NCBI RefSeq assembly: GCF_045788535.1
Contig: NZ_CP074074.1
Location: forward strand, 1,240,001 to 1,304,000
DNA length: 64,000 nt
Direction: 5' to 3'
Source of the DNA: Allotamlana fucoidanivorans
Lineage (GTDB): Bacteria > Bacteroidota > Bacteroidia > Flavobacteriales > Flavobacteriaceae
The translations under genes and the position numbers were made by a program. Shown here piece by piece: positions 1 to 8,024 of this stretch. Position 1 is the first letter of the stretch. Each line of letters starts with the position of its first letter. The notes under the pieces are model-generated. The model was not told the DNA's origin. It saw nothing but the letters and a program-made list of their open reading frames with translations, and did no database searches.

Positions 1-212
1 ATCACTGGAAAAATAAAAGCAGCACCACCATGAATACATTTGGCTGATTGCCCGCCGCCTACCTTACCGTAAACTACTAAAATGCGGTCTGAAGGACAAC
101 GTTTATAGCGTCTAACAAGGATGATAAAAAAAACAAATACAAAAAATACAGCAGCTATAATAGCCATTGGAAAGCCTATATTAAAGGCTTGTAATGAAGA
201 AATGGATAACAT
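1..212 (-). CDS. Flotillin-like SPFH protein, N-terminal part
   Basis: Only the first about 70 codons are inside the window; the gene runs off the left edge. The peptide starts MLSISSLQAFNIG, has one hydrophobic membrane segment at about residues 12-33, and continues into RRYKRCPSDRILVVYGKVG. The CPSD..LVVYGK stretch is typical of the start of the SPFH domain of bacterial flotillins, which form membrane scaffolds. It lies 8 bp downstream of an NfeD-like gene on the same strand, the usual partner of flotillin in bacteria, which supports the call. The rest of the protein cannot be judged. Confidence 0.75.
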   Translation of the reverse strand, partial: MLSISSLQAFNIGFPMAIIAAVFFVFVFFIILVRRYKRCPSDRILVVYGKVGGGQSAKCIHGGAAFIFPV

Positions 213-220
213 ATCTTTTT

Positions 221-787
221 TTAGTTAAGTTGTTCTACAATTAAAATACCGTTTTTAGTTACCGACTTTACGGTAATAACAGTTCCTGATTTTAAGTCGG
301 TTTCGGCATCTGTAAGCGCTTCAAGTTCTCTTAATGCGCCTTGAATACGTATGTGTGCTTTTCCTATTGAAGAGCGTTTAGCCCCAATGGTTAAATACAC
401 TTCACCAACACCACCTATGGCGTTTTTGTACACTAATGTGCCACTATCATTAAGTTTACGCATGTAATAAAACATAGCGGCCATGATACTCATCATAATG
501 AGGCCTGCAAGCAACGCAATAATAATGGTTATAGGTTTTGATAATCCTGCATCAATACAGGCTATGCCTGTCCAGCCAAAAAGAGTGAAAAAGCCTATTA
601 AGTTCTTAAAAGTGATGAATTGAAAACCAATACCGGTATCGGCATCAATTTCAGCATCGGTGTCAAGATCGCCAGAATCACCACCAATAAACGTGGTAAT
701 AATTACTAAAATAAAAACTAGCGATCCTAAAAGTGCAATGCTCCAAAAAATCTTTGGAAAAAGTTCTAAACTTGAGTACCACTCCAT
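221..787 (-). CDS. NfeD-like membrane protein, flotillin partner
   Basis: A protein of 188 residues with three hydrophobic segments (about 12-34, 58-78 and 84-108). An acidic stretch rich in Asp at about 38-50 sits between the first two. The C-terminal soluble part (about 120-188) has the size and pattern of the OB-fold domain of NfeD-type proteins: VGEVYLTIG near its start and GTVITVKSV..GILIVEQL at its end. NfeD proteins are co-encoded with flotillins and thought to help organise membrane domains. Here the flotillin gene follows 8 bp downstream, so the two are probably one transcript. The family call rests on topology and neighbourhood more than on a diagnostic motif. Confidence 0.65.
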   Translation of the reverse strand: MEWYSSLELFPKIFWSIALLGSLVFILVIITTFIGGDSGDLDTDAEIDADTGIGFQFITFKNLIGFFTLFGWTGIACIDAGLSKPITIIIALLAGLIMMSIMAAMFYYMRKLNDSGTLVYKNAIGGVGEVYLTIGAKRSSIGKAHIRIQGALRELEALTDAETDLKSGTVITVKSVTKNGILIVEQLN

Positions 788-900
788 AGTTTTAAAATTT
801 AAAAGATTAAAGAATTATGCCAAATAGATATTTTGTACTACGGAATAGTGCTTTAGCTATTTGGTACTAAATGTAAGACTTTTTGTATAATCTTACAACG

Positions 901-2055
901 TTATTTTGAAAGTAAAATAGAAACGGCATTTCCTCCAAAGCCAACAGCATTTACAAGAATATGGTTCAGCTTTTTAGGAGGTTTAGGGTTGTCTATATAT
1001 GGTACACCAATACATTTTTGATACTGTAACATGAATACAGCGAGTTCAATATTTAGCGTTCCGGATGCGCCAAAGGTGTGACCTATCTTCCATTTATTTG
1101 TAGTTAAAAAAGGCCTTTTGTTACAAAATATTTTTTCAACAGCCTTAAATTCTGAAAGATCACCTTTTATGGTGCCTGGTGCATGCATGACAATAGCATC
1201 AACTTCATCAGGGTTAATGTTGCCTAAGGCCATTTTCATAGATTTTTGAAAACATTTTGCATCACTTGAAATGGAGATATTATGTTTTAAAACCTCTGTA
1301 GCGTAACCATAACCTGATATAGTTGCTAAAGCATTTGTTGGGCGGCCAGCTTCTAAACATACCATGGCGGCGCCCTCACCTAAAACCATGGTGTTTTTAG
1401 TTTTGTTAAAATCTAAAGCGCGACACGGAAAATTGGTGTTTTGCTTGGTGTAGATTTTAAGGGCTTGCATTTGTGCAATGGTAAATGGTGTTAAAGGAGC
1501 CTCACTACCACCTACCAAAAATTTAGAACACATACCTGCATTTATCCAAGCAATGCCATTGAGCATGGCATGTAATGCCGTTGAACAGGTAATAGAATGG
1601 CTTATTTCTGGTCCGTTAGTTTGTAAATCATGCGCTACCCATGAGGCAATGTTGCCTAGTGTTGTTGTTGGTGAGCTAAGAGTTTCGGCTTTATTGTTTT
1701 CAAGAAATGCGTCATAATACTTTTCAAAAAGTGTTGTGGCACCTCTTGAGGAACCTATGTTTACTCCAAAATGATCTGTTGATTGCCAGCCAGCTTGTTT
1801 TACGGCTTTTCTTGATGTGTAAATAGCGTATAAAACCGAATGGTCAAGTGATTTGTATTTAGGATCGGATTGTTTGAGTATTTCTATGTCTTTTAGGACA
1901 TCTGGCGGAATTTGAGCCACCACCACGGGTTGTTTTGAAACTGTTTTTGTTGTGAAATGATGTTTGTTATTTAAATAACCTTCCCAAATATGCTTAGGCG
2001 AATTACCCAATGCAGAAATGGATGCTATAGCGGTTATTGAAATAGGGGTATTCAT
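901..2055 (-). CDS. Beta-ketoacyl-ACP synthase in biotin operon
   Basis: A 384-residue enzyme of the KAS I/II (FabF-like) thiolase fold. The catalytic triad is complete: Cys157 in SITCSTALHAM, His291 in MHAPGTIKGD and His326 in KIGHTFGASG, with the conserved Lys just before it. Such enzymes condense an acyl thioester with malonyl-ACP. The first active-site His loop reads HAPGT where FabF has HGT, so it has one extra residue. The gene is the last of a minus-strand run with bioF, bioD and bioA. This suggests a role in making or extending the pimeloyl precursor of biotin (inference). No bioC, bioH, bioW or bioZ-like gene is seen here. A general fatty-acid role cannot be excluded. Confidence 0.8.
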   Translation of the reverse strand: MNTPISITAIASISALGNSPKHIWEGYLNNKHHFTTKTVSKQPVVVAQIPPDVLKDIEILKQSDPKYKSLDHSVLYAIYTSRKAVKQAGWQSTDHFGVNIGSSRGATTLFEKYYDAFLENNKAETLSSPTTTLGNIASWVAHDLQTNGPEISHSITCSTALHAMLNGIAWINAGMCSKFLVGGSEAPLTPFTIAQMQALKIYTKQNTNFPCRALDFNKTKNTMVLGEGAAMVCLEAGRPTNALATISGYGYATEVLKHNISISSDAKCFQKSMKMALGNINPDEVDAIVMHAPGTIKGDLSEFKAVEKIFCNKRPFLTTNKWKIGHTFGASGTLNIELAVFMLQYQKCIGVPYIDNPKPPKKLNHILVNAVGFGGNAVSILLSK

Positions 2056-2136
2056 AAATGTTGTTTCAAAATTTAATCATGTTAATGTTTGATGTACATT
2101 ATCATGTATAATATGAACGGCAAAAGTAATACTTAT

Positions 2137-2222
2137 GCGTTAGGGATAGAAGCGGCATCCTTTTTAATTTTCGGAAAAATTAAAAAGATATAGCGGATAG
2201 CCTCGACCCTTGCGGTAACGCC
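2137..2222 (+). ncRNA. Flavo-1-like structured RNA element
   Basis: This stretch between the ketoacyl synthase and bioA folds well on the plus strand. GCGTTA at 2137-2142 pairs with TAACGC at 2216-2221. An adjoining GGG pairs with CCC inside it. GCATCC pairs with GGATaGC, and the core is a long AT hairpin (CTTTTTAATTTT with AAAATTAAAAAG). The segments AAGCGGCATCC and GATATAGCGGATAGCC match my memory of the widespread flavo-1 motif of Flavobacteria. The strand is uncertain, because the reverse complement folds equally well and would lie inside the bio transcript. Function is unknown. Confidence 0.5.
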
Positions 2223-3488
2223 TTAAAAAGTATTGAGTGCTTTTTCAATAACTTGATATACCGTGTTGAGCTGGGTAGGGGTAATTACAAATGGAGCTTG
2301 AATGTATATGGTGTTGCCTAGCGGACGTAAAAACACCCCATGATTCATAAAGAATTTAAAGAGTTGATCACGCATATTGCCATAGCGTTCCATTTCAATA
2401 TTTAGGTCTAGCGCAAAAATGATTCCTGTTTGCCTAACGGATTTAACCTCGGGGTGTTGTTTTATTTTTTCGCCAAAGGTTTGATGGGATTCTATGATGC
2501 GGCTTATGTTGTTTTGAATGTCTTGTGATTGTAATAATTCAATGCTAGCTAAGGCGGCTGTACAAGCTAATGGGTTTGCAGAATAGGTGTGGCCGTGAAA
2601 TAGTCCCTTGCTCATATTGTCACTGTAAAATGCGTTGTAAATATGTTGTGAGCAAGTGGTAAGCGCCATAGGGAGTAGGCCGCCAGTTAGGGCTTTACTA
2701 AGGCACATAATATCTGGTTTGGTACTAAGGTGTAGTGAGGCAAAATGCTTACCTGTTTTGCCAAATCCGGTCATCACTTCATCGGCTACAGTGATGATGT
2801 TATGAGCTTTACAAAATTCTAAAATGGCATTTAAACCTTCTGCATTATGCATGCTCATGGCGGCGGCACCTTGCACTAAAGGTTCATAAACAAACCCCGC
2901 TACCTGATGCTTTGCAATAATGGTTTTGAGAAGGCTTAAAATCTCTTGGTGATTATGGCCATTAGGGACAGGAATGCGCTTTACTTGTAGAAAGAAGTCT
3001 TCAAAAGGGCCATTGTATACAGATAAGCCAGAAACACTCATGGCGCCAAAGGTATCGCCGTGAAAACCGCCTTCAAAGGCAATGAGGGTATCTCGTTTGT
3101 CATTAGTGTTAAAATGGTATTGTAAGGCCATTTTTAAGCCAATTTCAACTGATGTTGACCCATTATCGCTAAAAAATATTTTATTTTGATTATCAGGAAG
3201 TATGTCCATTAGAGCTTCCGAAAGTTTAACGGCGGGTTCATGTGTAAAACCACTAAAAACAACTTGGTCTAGTTGTTTCATTTGTTCTGAAACCCTGTTG
3301 GTAATGTATGTGTTACAATGGCCGTACATACAGGTGTACCACGAAGCAATAGCATCAATATAGTCATTACCATCTTCATCCGTCAGAATACAACCTTTAG
3401 CCTTTTTTATAGCAATAGACTCAGGATGCAATTTATGTTGCGTTAGCGGGTGCCAAAGGTGTTTTTGGTCACGTTCTTTTAGTGTCAT
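2223..3488 (-). CDS. bioA: Adenosylmethionine-8-amino-7-oxononanoate aminotransferase (BioA)
   Basis: Class III PLP aminotransferase of 421 residues that converts 7-keto-8-aminopelargonate to 7,8-diaminopelargonate with S-adenosylmethionine as amino donor. The start reads KHLWHPLTQH, typical of BioA. Asp236 in ADEVMTGFGKTG holds the pyridine nitrogen, and Lys265 in MCLSKALTGG is the PLP lysine. Length is normal for the family. The start overlaps the bioD stop by 4 bp, so the two are translationally coupled within the minus-strand biotin operon. No defect is seen. Confidence 0.95.
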   Translation of the reverse strand: MTLKERDQKHLWHPLTQHKLHPESIAIKKAKGCILTDEDGNDYIDAIASWYTCMYGHCNTYITNRVSEQMKQLDQVVFSGFTHEPAVKLSEALMDILPDNQNKIFFSDNGSTSVEIGLKMALQYHFNTNDKRDTLIAFEGGFHGDTFGAMSVSGLSVYNGPFEDFFLQVKRIPVPNGHNHQEILSLLKTIIAKHQVAGFVYEPLVQGAAAMSMHNAEGLNAILEFCKAHNIITVADEVMTGFGKTGKHFASLHLSTKPDIMCLSKALTGGLLPMALTTCSQHIYNAFYSDNMSKGLFHGHTYSANPLACTAALASIELLQSQDIQNNISRIIESHQTFGEKIKQHPEVKSVRQTGIIFALDLNIEMERYGNMRDQLFKFFMNHGVFLRPLGNTIYIQAPFVITPTQLNTVYQVIEKALNTF

Positions 3489-4093
3489 AATTTGTTTTTA
3501 AACAATTCGGCATATTCCTTTACTACATTTTGGTCAAAATAAGGCTCTTCATTAATTCTGCCAATAACGGGAACCTGTGTCATTTTTTTAATGATATCTT
3601 CGGTTGATTTATGCTTATTACCACTGAAAAGCAAATAGACATCAAAACCTGTTTTTTTCAGCAAATTAACGGTTAATAACGTATGATTAATACTGCCTAA
3701 ATAATGCCTTGAAACCACGATAACTTTATAGTTTGGCTTAATGATATCAAATACCGTGTGTTTATCATTTAATGGGACTAATAAGCCGCCAGCGCCTTCA
3801 ATGACCAAATGGTTGTCTGTTTTGGGAGGGGTTATGTGTTCTATGTCTATAGAAATCCCGTCAATATCAGCTGCGGCATGCGGACTCATAGCGGTTTTTA
3901 ATGCATAGGCATTTGGATGGTATTTAGACCTTGAGTTAGATACCAAGCGTTTTACTTTTTGGGTATCACAATTGTCTAAGTCGCCCGCTTGCACAGGTTT
4001 CCAGTAGTCGGCCTTTAAGGCTTCGGTAATTATGGCAGAGGCTACTGTTTTACCTACATCGGTTGAAATTCCTGTTATAAAATATGTACTCAT
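3485..4093 (-). CDS. bioD: Dethiobiotin synthetase (BioD)
   Basis: ATP-dependent carboxylase that closes the ureido ring of dethiobiotin. I place the start at 4093 (MSTYFITGISTDVGKT), giving 202 residues; an in-frame ATG eight codons upstream is less likely. The chosen start makes an ATGA overlap with the stop of the preceding DUF2007 gene and puts the P-loop GISTDVGKT at residues 8-16, as in other BioD proteins. KPVQAGD and VIEGAGGLLVPL are further BioD signatures. It overlaps bioA by 4 bp at its 3' end. Confidence 0.93.
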   Translation of the reverse strand: MSTYFITGISTDVGKTVASAIITEALKADYWKPVQAGDLDNCDTQKVKRLVSNSRSKYHPNAYALKTAMSPHAAADIDGISIDIEHITPPKTDNHLVIEGAGGLLVPLNDKHTVFDIIKPNYKVIVVSRHYLGSINHTLLTVNLLKKTGFDVYLLFSGNKHKSTEDIIKKMTQVPVIGRINEEPYFDQNVVKEYAELFKNKL

Positions 4094-4503
4094 TTTAAAT
4101 TGAATTCGGTTTTGCAATCTTCACAGCGGTACAGGTGTCTGGTGTGAAAAGGAAGCGCTGCAAAGATAAATCCAATAATAAAAGCAACAAGTGATTTAAA
4201 GGTATTAATTGTAGAGTAAATACCTATTTTTGAATGTCCGCAATTTGGACATTTTAAGGGTGTTTCTTCATCATCAATAGCATATTTATTAATGCGTTCA
4301 AGTATATATTGTGCCTTTAAAGCGTCCTGAGATAGTACTTTTAATTTCACGCCCCCAATAGCTTGACTTACCAGTGGATCGGTATCAATGGTTACATGGT
4401 CTGAAAGAAATACTTGAATGCCTTCGGCTTCCAGTCGCCCCTTAATAATTTGAGCTTCTGTTGTATATTGAAACCGTGCAATAGTTTTAAAAGTATTACT
4501 CAT
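4090..4503 (-). CDS. DUF2007 domain protein with C-terminal zinc ribbon
   Basis: A 137-residue protein set between bioF and bioD, with 4-bp overlaps on both sides, so it is firmly part of the operon. Residues 1-72 fit the DUF2007 'putative signal transducing protein' pattern (IARFQYTTEAQIIKGRLEAEGI, then VKLKVLSQDALKAQYIL). A CPNC pair follows at about 83-86, then a hydrophobic stretch (about 103-118) and a second pair, CEDC, near the C-terminus, so the two pairs could form a zinc ribbon across a hairpin. Its role is unknown. It carries no biotin enzyme motif, and its place in the operon may be only transcriptional. Confidence 0.75.
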   Translation of the reverse strand: MSNTFKTIARFQYTTEAQIIKGRLEAEGIQVFLSDHVTIDTDPLVSQAIGGVKLKVLSQDALKAQYILERINKYAIDDEETPLKCPNCGHSKIGIYSTINTFKSLVAFIIGFIFAALPFHTRHLYRCEDCKTEFNLK

Positions 4504-5636
4504 GGATTTAAATTTAAGGATAAAAGCTGGAGTACATGTTCTATATCTGTTTCTGTATTATAACTGTGTAAGCAAAAGCGTAAGCGTTCTTGACCTTTTG
4601 GTACGGTTGGAGATAAAATAGGTTTAACATCAAAGCCTTTGTTTTGAAGTGTTTTTGCTATGGTTTTTACCCTGTCATTACCAGAAACAATACAGCAATG
4701 AATGGCAGAATGACTTTCAATAAATGCGTTTTGAAGCTTATGTTTTAAGATACCGTTCTTAAAATGAAGAATGTTTTGATGTAACTGTTGCTTGCTATGA
4801 GATACAAACAGTTCGTTATAGGCCGCATGAATAGTTGATAAGCTATGCGGTGGTAATGCCGTAGTGTATATTAAGCTTCTACAAAAATTAATTAAATATT
4901 GTTTTAAAGGGGCACTGCCCAAAATAGCTGCACCATGACATCCCATGGCTTTTCCAAACGTTATTAATCGGGCAAAAACAGATGCTTCTAATTTTAGGTG
5001 TTGCACAAGTCCTTCACCTTTATTACCAAAAACTCCAATAGCATGTGCTTCATCTATAATCAACAGCGCCTTATTTGTGATGCAAAGTTTTGAAAGTGCT
5101 TTTAAATTGGGTGTGTCACCATCCATAGAGAATACAGATTCGGTAACCACATAAATATTTTGATCTTTGGGTATACGTCTTAATAATGCTTCAAGATGCA
5201 CCAAATCATTATGTTTAAATTTATAAGATTTAGCATGACTCATGGAAATACCATCTCTAATAGAGGCGTGAATATATTCATCAAAAAAAATAATATCGCC
5301 GCGTTGAGGTACACTTGAAAAGAAACCAATGTTGGCATCATACCCCGAATTAAAAATTAAAGCAGCGTCACTATTATGGACATTTGAAATGCTATTTTCA
5401 AGAAGGGGATACAACGCATGATTACCCGATAATAGACGAGAACCTGTGGCACCATTTTGAGTTATACCGTGCCCGTTTAAATAATCATGTGCCTGCTTAA
5501 AGATGGTTTTGTTTTTTGCAAAACCCAGATAATCGTTTGATGAAAAGTCAATCAAATGCGTAGGCGTTGTTAATGCTCTTAGGGCATTAGAAGCCTCGCG
5601 TTCTTCTAGTTTATGATGTAGTTTTTTAGGAAACAT
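4500..5636 (-). CDS. bioF: 8-amino-7-oxononanoate synthase (BioF)
   Basis: Alpha-oxoamine synthase of 378 residues that joins a pimeloyl thioester with alanine to give 7-keto-8-aminopelargonate. Seen motifs: LIDFSSNDYLGFA at about 28-40, TGSRLLSGNHALYPLLE for substrate binding, DEAHAIGVFG, and the PLP lysine Lys229 in LITFGKAMGCHGA. It is the first gene of the minus-strand biotin run. A -7-like TATCTTTA lies only 4 bp before the ATG (5641-5648), so the transcript may be leaderless or start further upstream. The stop overlaps the DUF2007 gene by 4 bp. Confidence 0.94.
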   Translation of the reverse strand: MFPKKLHHKLEEREASNALRALTTPTHLIDFSSNDYLGFAKNKTIFKQAHDYLNGHGITQNGATGSRLLSGNHALYPLLENSISNVHNSDAALIFNSGYDANIGFFSSVPQRGDIIFFDEYIHASIRDGISMSHAKSYKFKHNDLVHLEALLRRIPKDQNIYVVTESVFSMDGDTPNLKALSKLCITNKALLIIDEAHAIGVFGNKGEGLVQHLKLEASVFARLITFGKAMGCHGAAILGSAPLKQYLINFCRSLIYTTALPPHSLSTIHAAYNELFVSHSKQQLHQNILHFKNGILKHKLQNAFIESHSAIHCCIVSGNDRVKTIAKTLQNKGFDVKPILSPTVPKGQERLRFCLHSYNTETDIEHVLQLLSLNLNP

Positions 5637-5753
5637 AAGGTAAAGATAGTAAAAGACATGTCTAAATAAATCAAGAGATTAGTATTGTTTTAAGAATGAG
5701 TGTTCTTTTTAAATTGTATTTTTGAAAGCATGTTAATACTATAAATTTTGGCT

Positions 5754-6209
5754 ATGAAAACACCTGTATTTTTAATCTTATGTTTTGTGTCTTGTTTTTG
5801 TTTTGCTCAAGACAATCATATTGCAACGCTTGAAGATGGTCGGCGTATTTTATTAAAGGCCGATTATACTTGGGAATATATTGATTTAAAAGCACCCGAA
5901 CAAAGTAATGTAAAGGCTGCTCTTGCAGAAACCGAGGTGAAAACGGGTAAAACCTGTTCCTTGGAAGCTGATTTTGTAGAGCCTGCACTAGACAATAACC
6001 TTCAAAAGCAATTAAAGCGAGGACGAGCCACTATAAAGCATATTAAAAAACGGGTTGCTAAAGATTATAAATGTGATGTTGATGATGTGATTTTATTAGC
6101 GGTGACTGAAGACAGAACAAAAGGCTCTTATGTTTTTTGTGCTAACGGAACCAGAGTGAGTTACAAGCGTATGGGCTATTCTATTGTTGAAAAAGGAAAG
6201 TTGTTTTAG
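5754..6209 (+). CDS. Secreted DUF3157-like protein
   Basis: About 151 residues from the ATG at 5754; a TTG two codons upstream is in frame but less likely. It begins with a signal peptide (MKTPVFLILCFVSCFCFAQ). The mature part opens with IATLEDGRRILLKADYTWEYI, which resembles the DUF3157 family. A basic region (KQLKRGRATIKHIKKRVAKDYKCD) and three Cys follow. Function is unknown. It converges on the next gene with a gap of only 6 bp. Confidence 0.6.
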   Translation: MKTPVFLILCFVSCFCFAQDNHIATLEDGRRILLKADYTWEYIDLKAPEQSNVKAALAETEVKTGKTCSLEADFVEPALDNNLQKQLKRGRATIKHIKKRVAKDYKCDVDDVILLAVTEDRTKGSYVFCANGTRVSYKRMGYSIVEKGKLF

Positions 6210-6215
6210 TATAGA

Positions 6216-6764
6216 CTAGTCTAAGTAGACTAATGTTTTGTTGTTTTTAGTGGCTGTTTTGTTAACCCATTTGTAATTGTTTGGGGTTGTGGCATCTAAC
6301 AAATCAATGTTTAAACGTTCTGATAATTCAAATGCTATTACAAGGGCTTCATTGTAATCGTATTTTTCATAAAGTTCCCAATGTTGGTTTTTATTGTACC
6401 ATAAGTTGACTTCATATATTTTGTCACCATCACTTAATGGTTGGTGAAATACGGATACATATTCATAATTATTAATGACTTTCCATTGACCTAGTTTTAT
6501 GGGACCAATTTCAACGGTTGATCTAAATTTTGATGTATCTAAATCAATGTAAATACTTTTGTGAAAGGAAAAACCAATTCCAATCCCCATGACATAAATT
6601 ACCGATTTTAAGTTGTGCCCAATATTAATTAGGTTTTTATCACTAAAATTAGCGTTATAAAATGTGTATATAAGTAGGGCAATGGCTGCGGTGAAGAACA
6701 AAGCGGCAATTACCCTTTGCCATAGAGGGCGCTGTTTCTCGGTAATAATCATGTTTTCTTTCAT
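6216..6764 (-). CDS. Small membrane protein of unknown function
   Basis: A 182-residue protein with two hydrophobic segments (about 17-37 and 52-68) and a soluble C-terminal half rich in Trp, Tyr and Asn. I do not recognise a named family, but the layout is common in Flavobacteriaceae. It lies 27 bp downstream of the Y-family polymerase gene on the same strand, so it may share the dnaE-dinB transcript. Nothing in the sequence links it to DNA repair. Confidence 0.55.
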   Translation of the reverse strand: MKENMIITEKQRPLWQRVIAALFFTAAIALLIYTFYNANFSDKNLINIGHNLKSVIYVMGIGIGFSFHKSIYIDLDTSKFRSTVEIGPIKLGQWKVINNYEYVSVFHQPLSDGDKIYEVNLWYNKNQHWELYEKYDYNEALVIAFELSERLNIDLLDATTPNNYKWVNKTATKNNKTLVYLD

Positions 6765-6791
6765 ATTGTAAATGTAGAAAAAGTAATTGTT

Positions 6792-8009
6792 TTACCTCCG
6801 TCTATTAGCTAATAGAGGTGGAGGTTCTCCTGTAAAGGGGTTCCATCTGCTAATACTTTTCGCTTCCATACCAGCGGCATTAATAACCGCTCTGTCTCCA
6901 TACCGTTCTCGCATTTTATCAATAGCTTGACTAAGGTGTAAGTGTTTTTCATTGTCTTCAAATAAATTAATTTGATGACCACCTTCTACCAAATGACTAA
7001 ACTTTACGCCAATTAACCGTACAAGTAAGCGTCTGTGGTATAATTTCTTGAACAGATCTAAAACCACAGGAATAATAGAGTGGTCCATAGCGCTATACGG
7101 AATACGTTGTTGCTGTGTATAGGTTTGAAAATCAGAATATCTTATTTTAAAGGTAATGCAGGCTGTTAACTTATTGCCGCGACGTAATTGATAAGCCAGA
7201 TTTTCGGTCATAGCAATAATAATACCTCTTAGTTTATAAACATCTGTAGTGTCTTTGTTAAAAGTGCGTTCTGTTGAAATAGATTTACGCTCATGATATT
7301 GTATTACAGGGCTGTTATCTATACCATTGGCTTTTTTCCAAATACTTAAGCCATTTTTTCCTAATACTCTGTGCATAAGTTCCATGGGCATATCTTGTAC
7401 AGTTTTAATGCGTTTTACGCCCAAATCGCATAAAGCTTTATATGTTACATTGCCAACCATAGGGATTTTTTTTACAGATAAGGGGGCTAAAAACGGCTTT
7501 TCATGGCCTTTGTAAATTTGTATTTGGTTGTTGGGTTTAGCTTCTCCAGTAGCAATTTTAGAAACGGTTTTGTTAATTGATAAGCCAAATGAAATGGGTA
7601 AGCCAGTTTCATTTATAATACGTTGTCTTAATTCAGAAGCTAGTTTATGGCACCCAAAAAATTTATCCATTCCGGTAAGATCTATATAAAATTCATCAAT
7701 GGATGTTTTTTCATATAAAGGAACTGTTTCTTTTATAACATCAGTTACATTTTTTGAAAATTTGGTATAAATACCAGAGTTTCCACGAAGCACAATGGCT
7801 TCAGGACACAGCATTTTAGCCATACGCATGGGCATAGCAGAATGAATGCCAAACTGTCTGGCTTCATAACTGCAAGATGCTACTACACCTCTATCGGAAG
7901 TGCCACCAATAAGTACAGGTTTGCCGTTAAGACGACTATCTAATAAGCGTTCACAAGACACAAAAAAAGTGTCTAAATCCATGTGTACTATAGCGCGGTT
8001 ATTATGCAT
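6792..8009 (-). CDS. dinB: Y-family DNA polymerase IV
   Basis: Translesion polymerase of 405 residues. The two metal-binding motifs are intact: MDLDTFFVSCE (Asp11) and TSIDEFYIDLTG (Asp105, Glu106). Helix-hairpin-helix and little-finger regions follow. A beta-clamp binding peptide QINLF sits at about 346-350, and the C-terminal tail ends in LLANRRR. The gene follows a short DnaE gene by 15 bp, so the two polymerases are probably co-expressed. The nearby divergent LexA/UmuD-like pair points to DNA-damage control. It could equally be called UmuC-like given the neighbouring umuD. Confidence 0.9.
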   Translation of the reverse strand: MHNNRAIVHMDLDTFFVSCERLLDSRLNGKPVLIGGTSDRGVVASCSYEARQFGIHSAMPMRMAKMLCPEAIVLRGNSGIYTKFSKNVTDVIKETVPLYEKTSIDEFYIDLTGMDKFFGCHKLASELRQRIINETGLPISFGLSINKTVSKIATGEAKPNNQIQIYKGHEKPFLAPLSVKKIPMVGNVTYKALCDLGVKRIKTVQDMPMELMHRVLGKNGLSIWKKANGIDNSPVIQYHERKSISTERTFNKDTTDVYKLRGIIIAMTENLAYQLRRGNKLTACITFKIRYSDFQTYTQQQRIPYSAMDHSIIPVVLDLFKKLYHRRLLVRLIGVKFSHLVEGGHQINLFEDNEKHLHLSQAIDKMRERYGDRAVINAAGMEAKSISRWNPFTGEPPPLLANRRR

Positions 8010-8024
8010 AGGTAATTACAAGGT

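Noticed and set aside
6210..6240. AGACTAGTCT palindrome between convergent genes as a terminator
   Set aside because: The stem is only five pairs without a T run and mostly lies inside the coding end; chance is enough to explain it.
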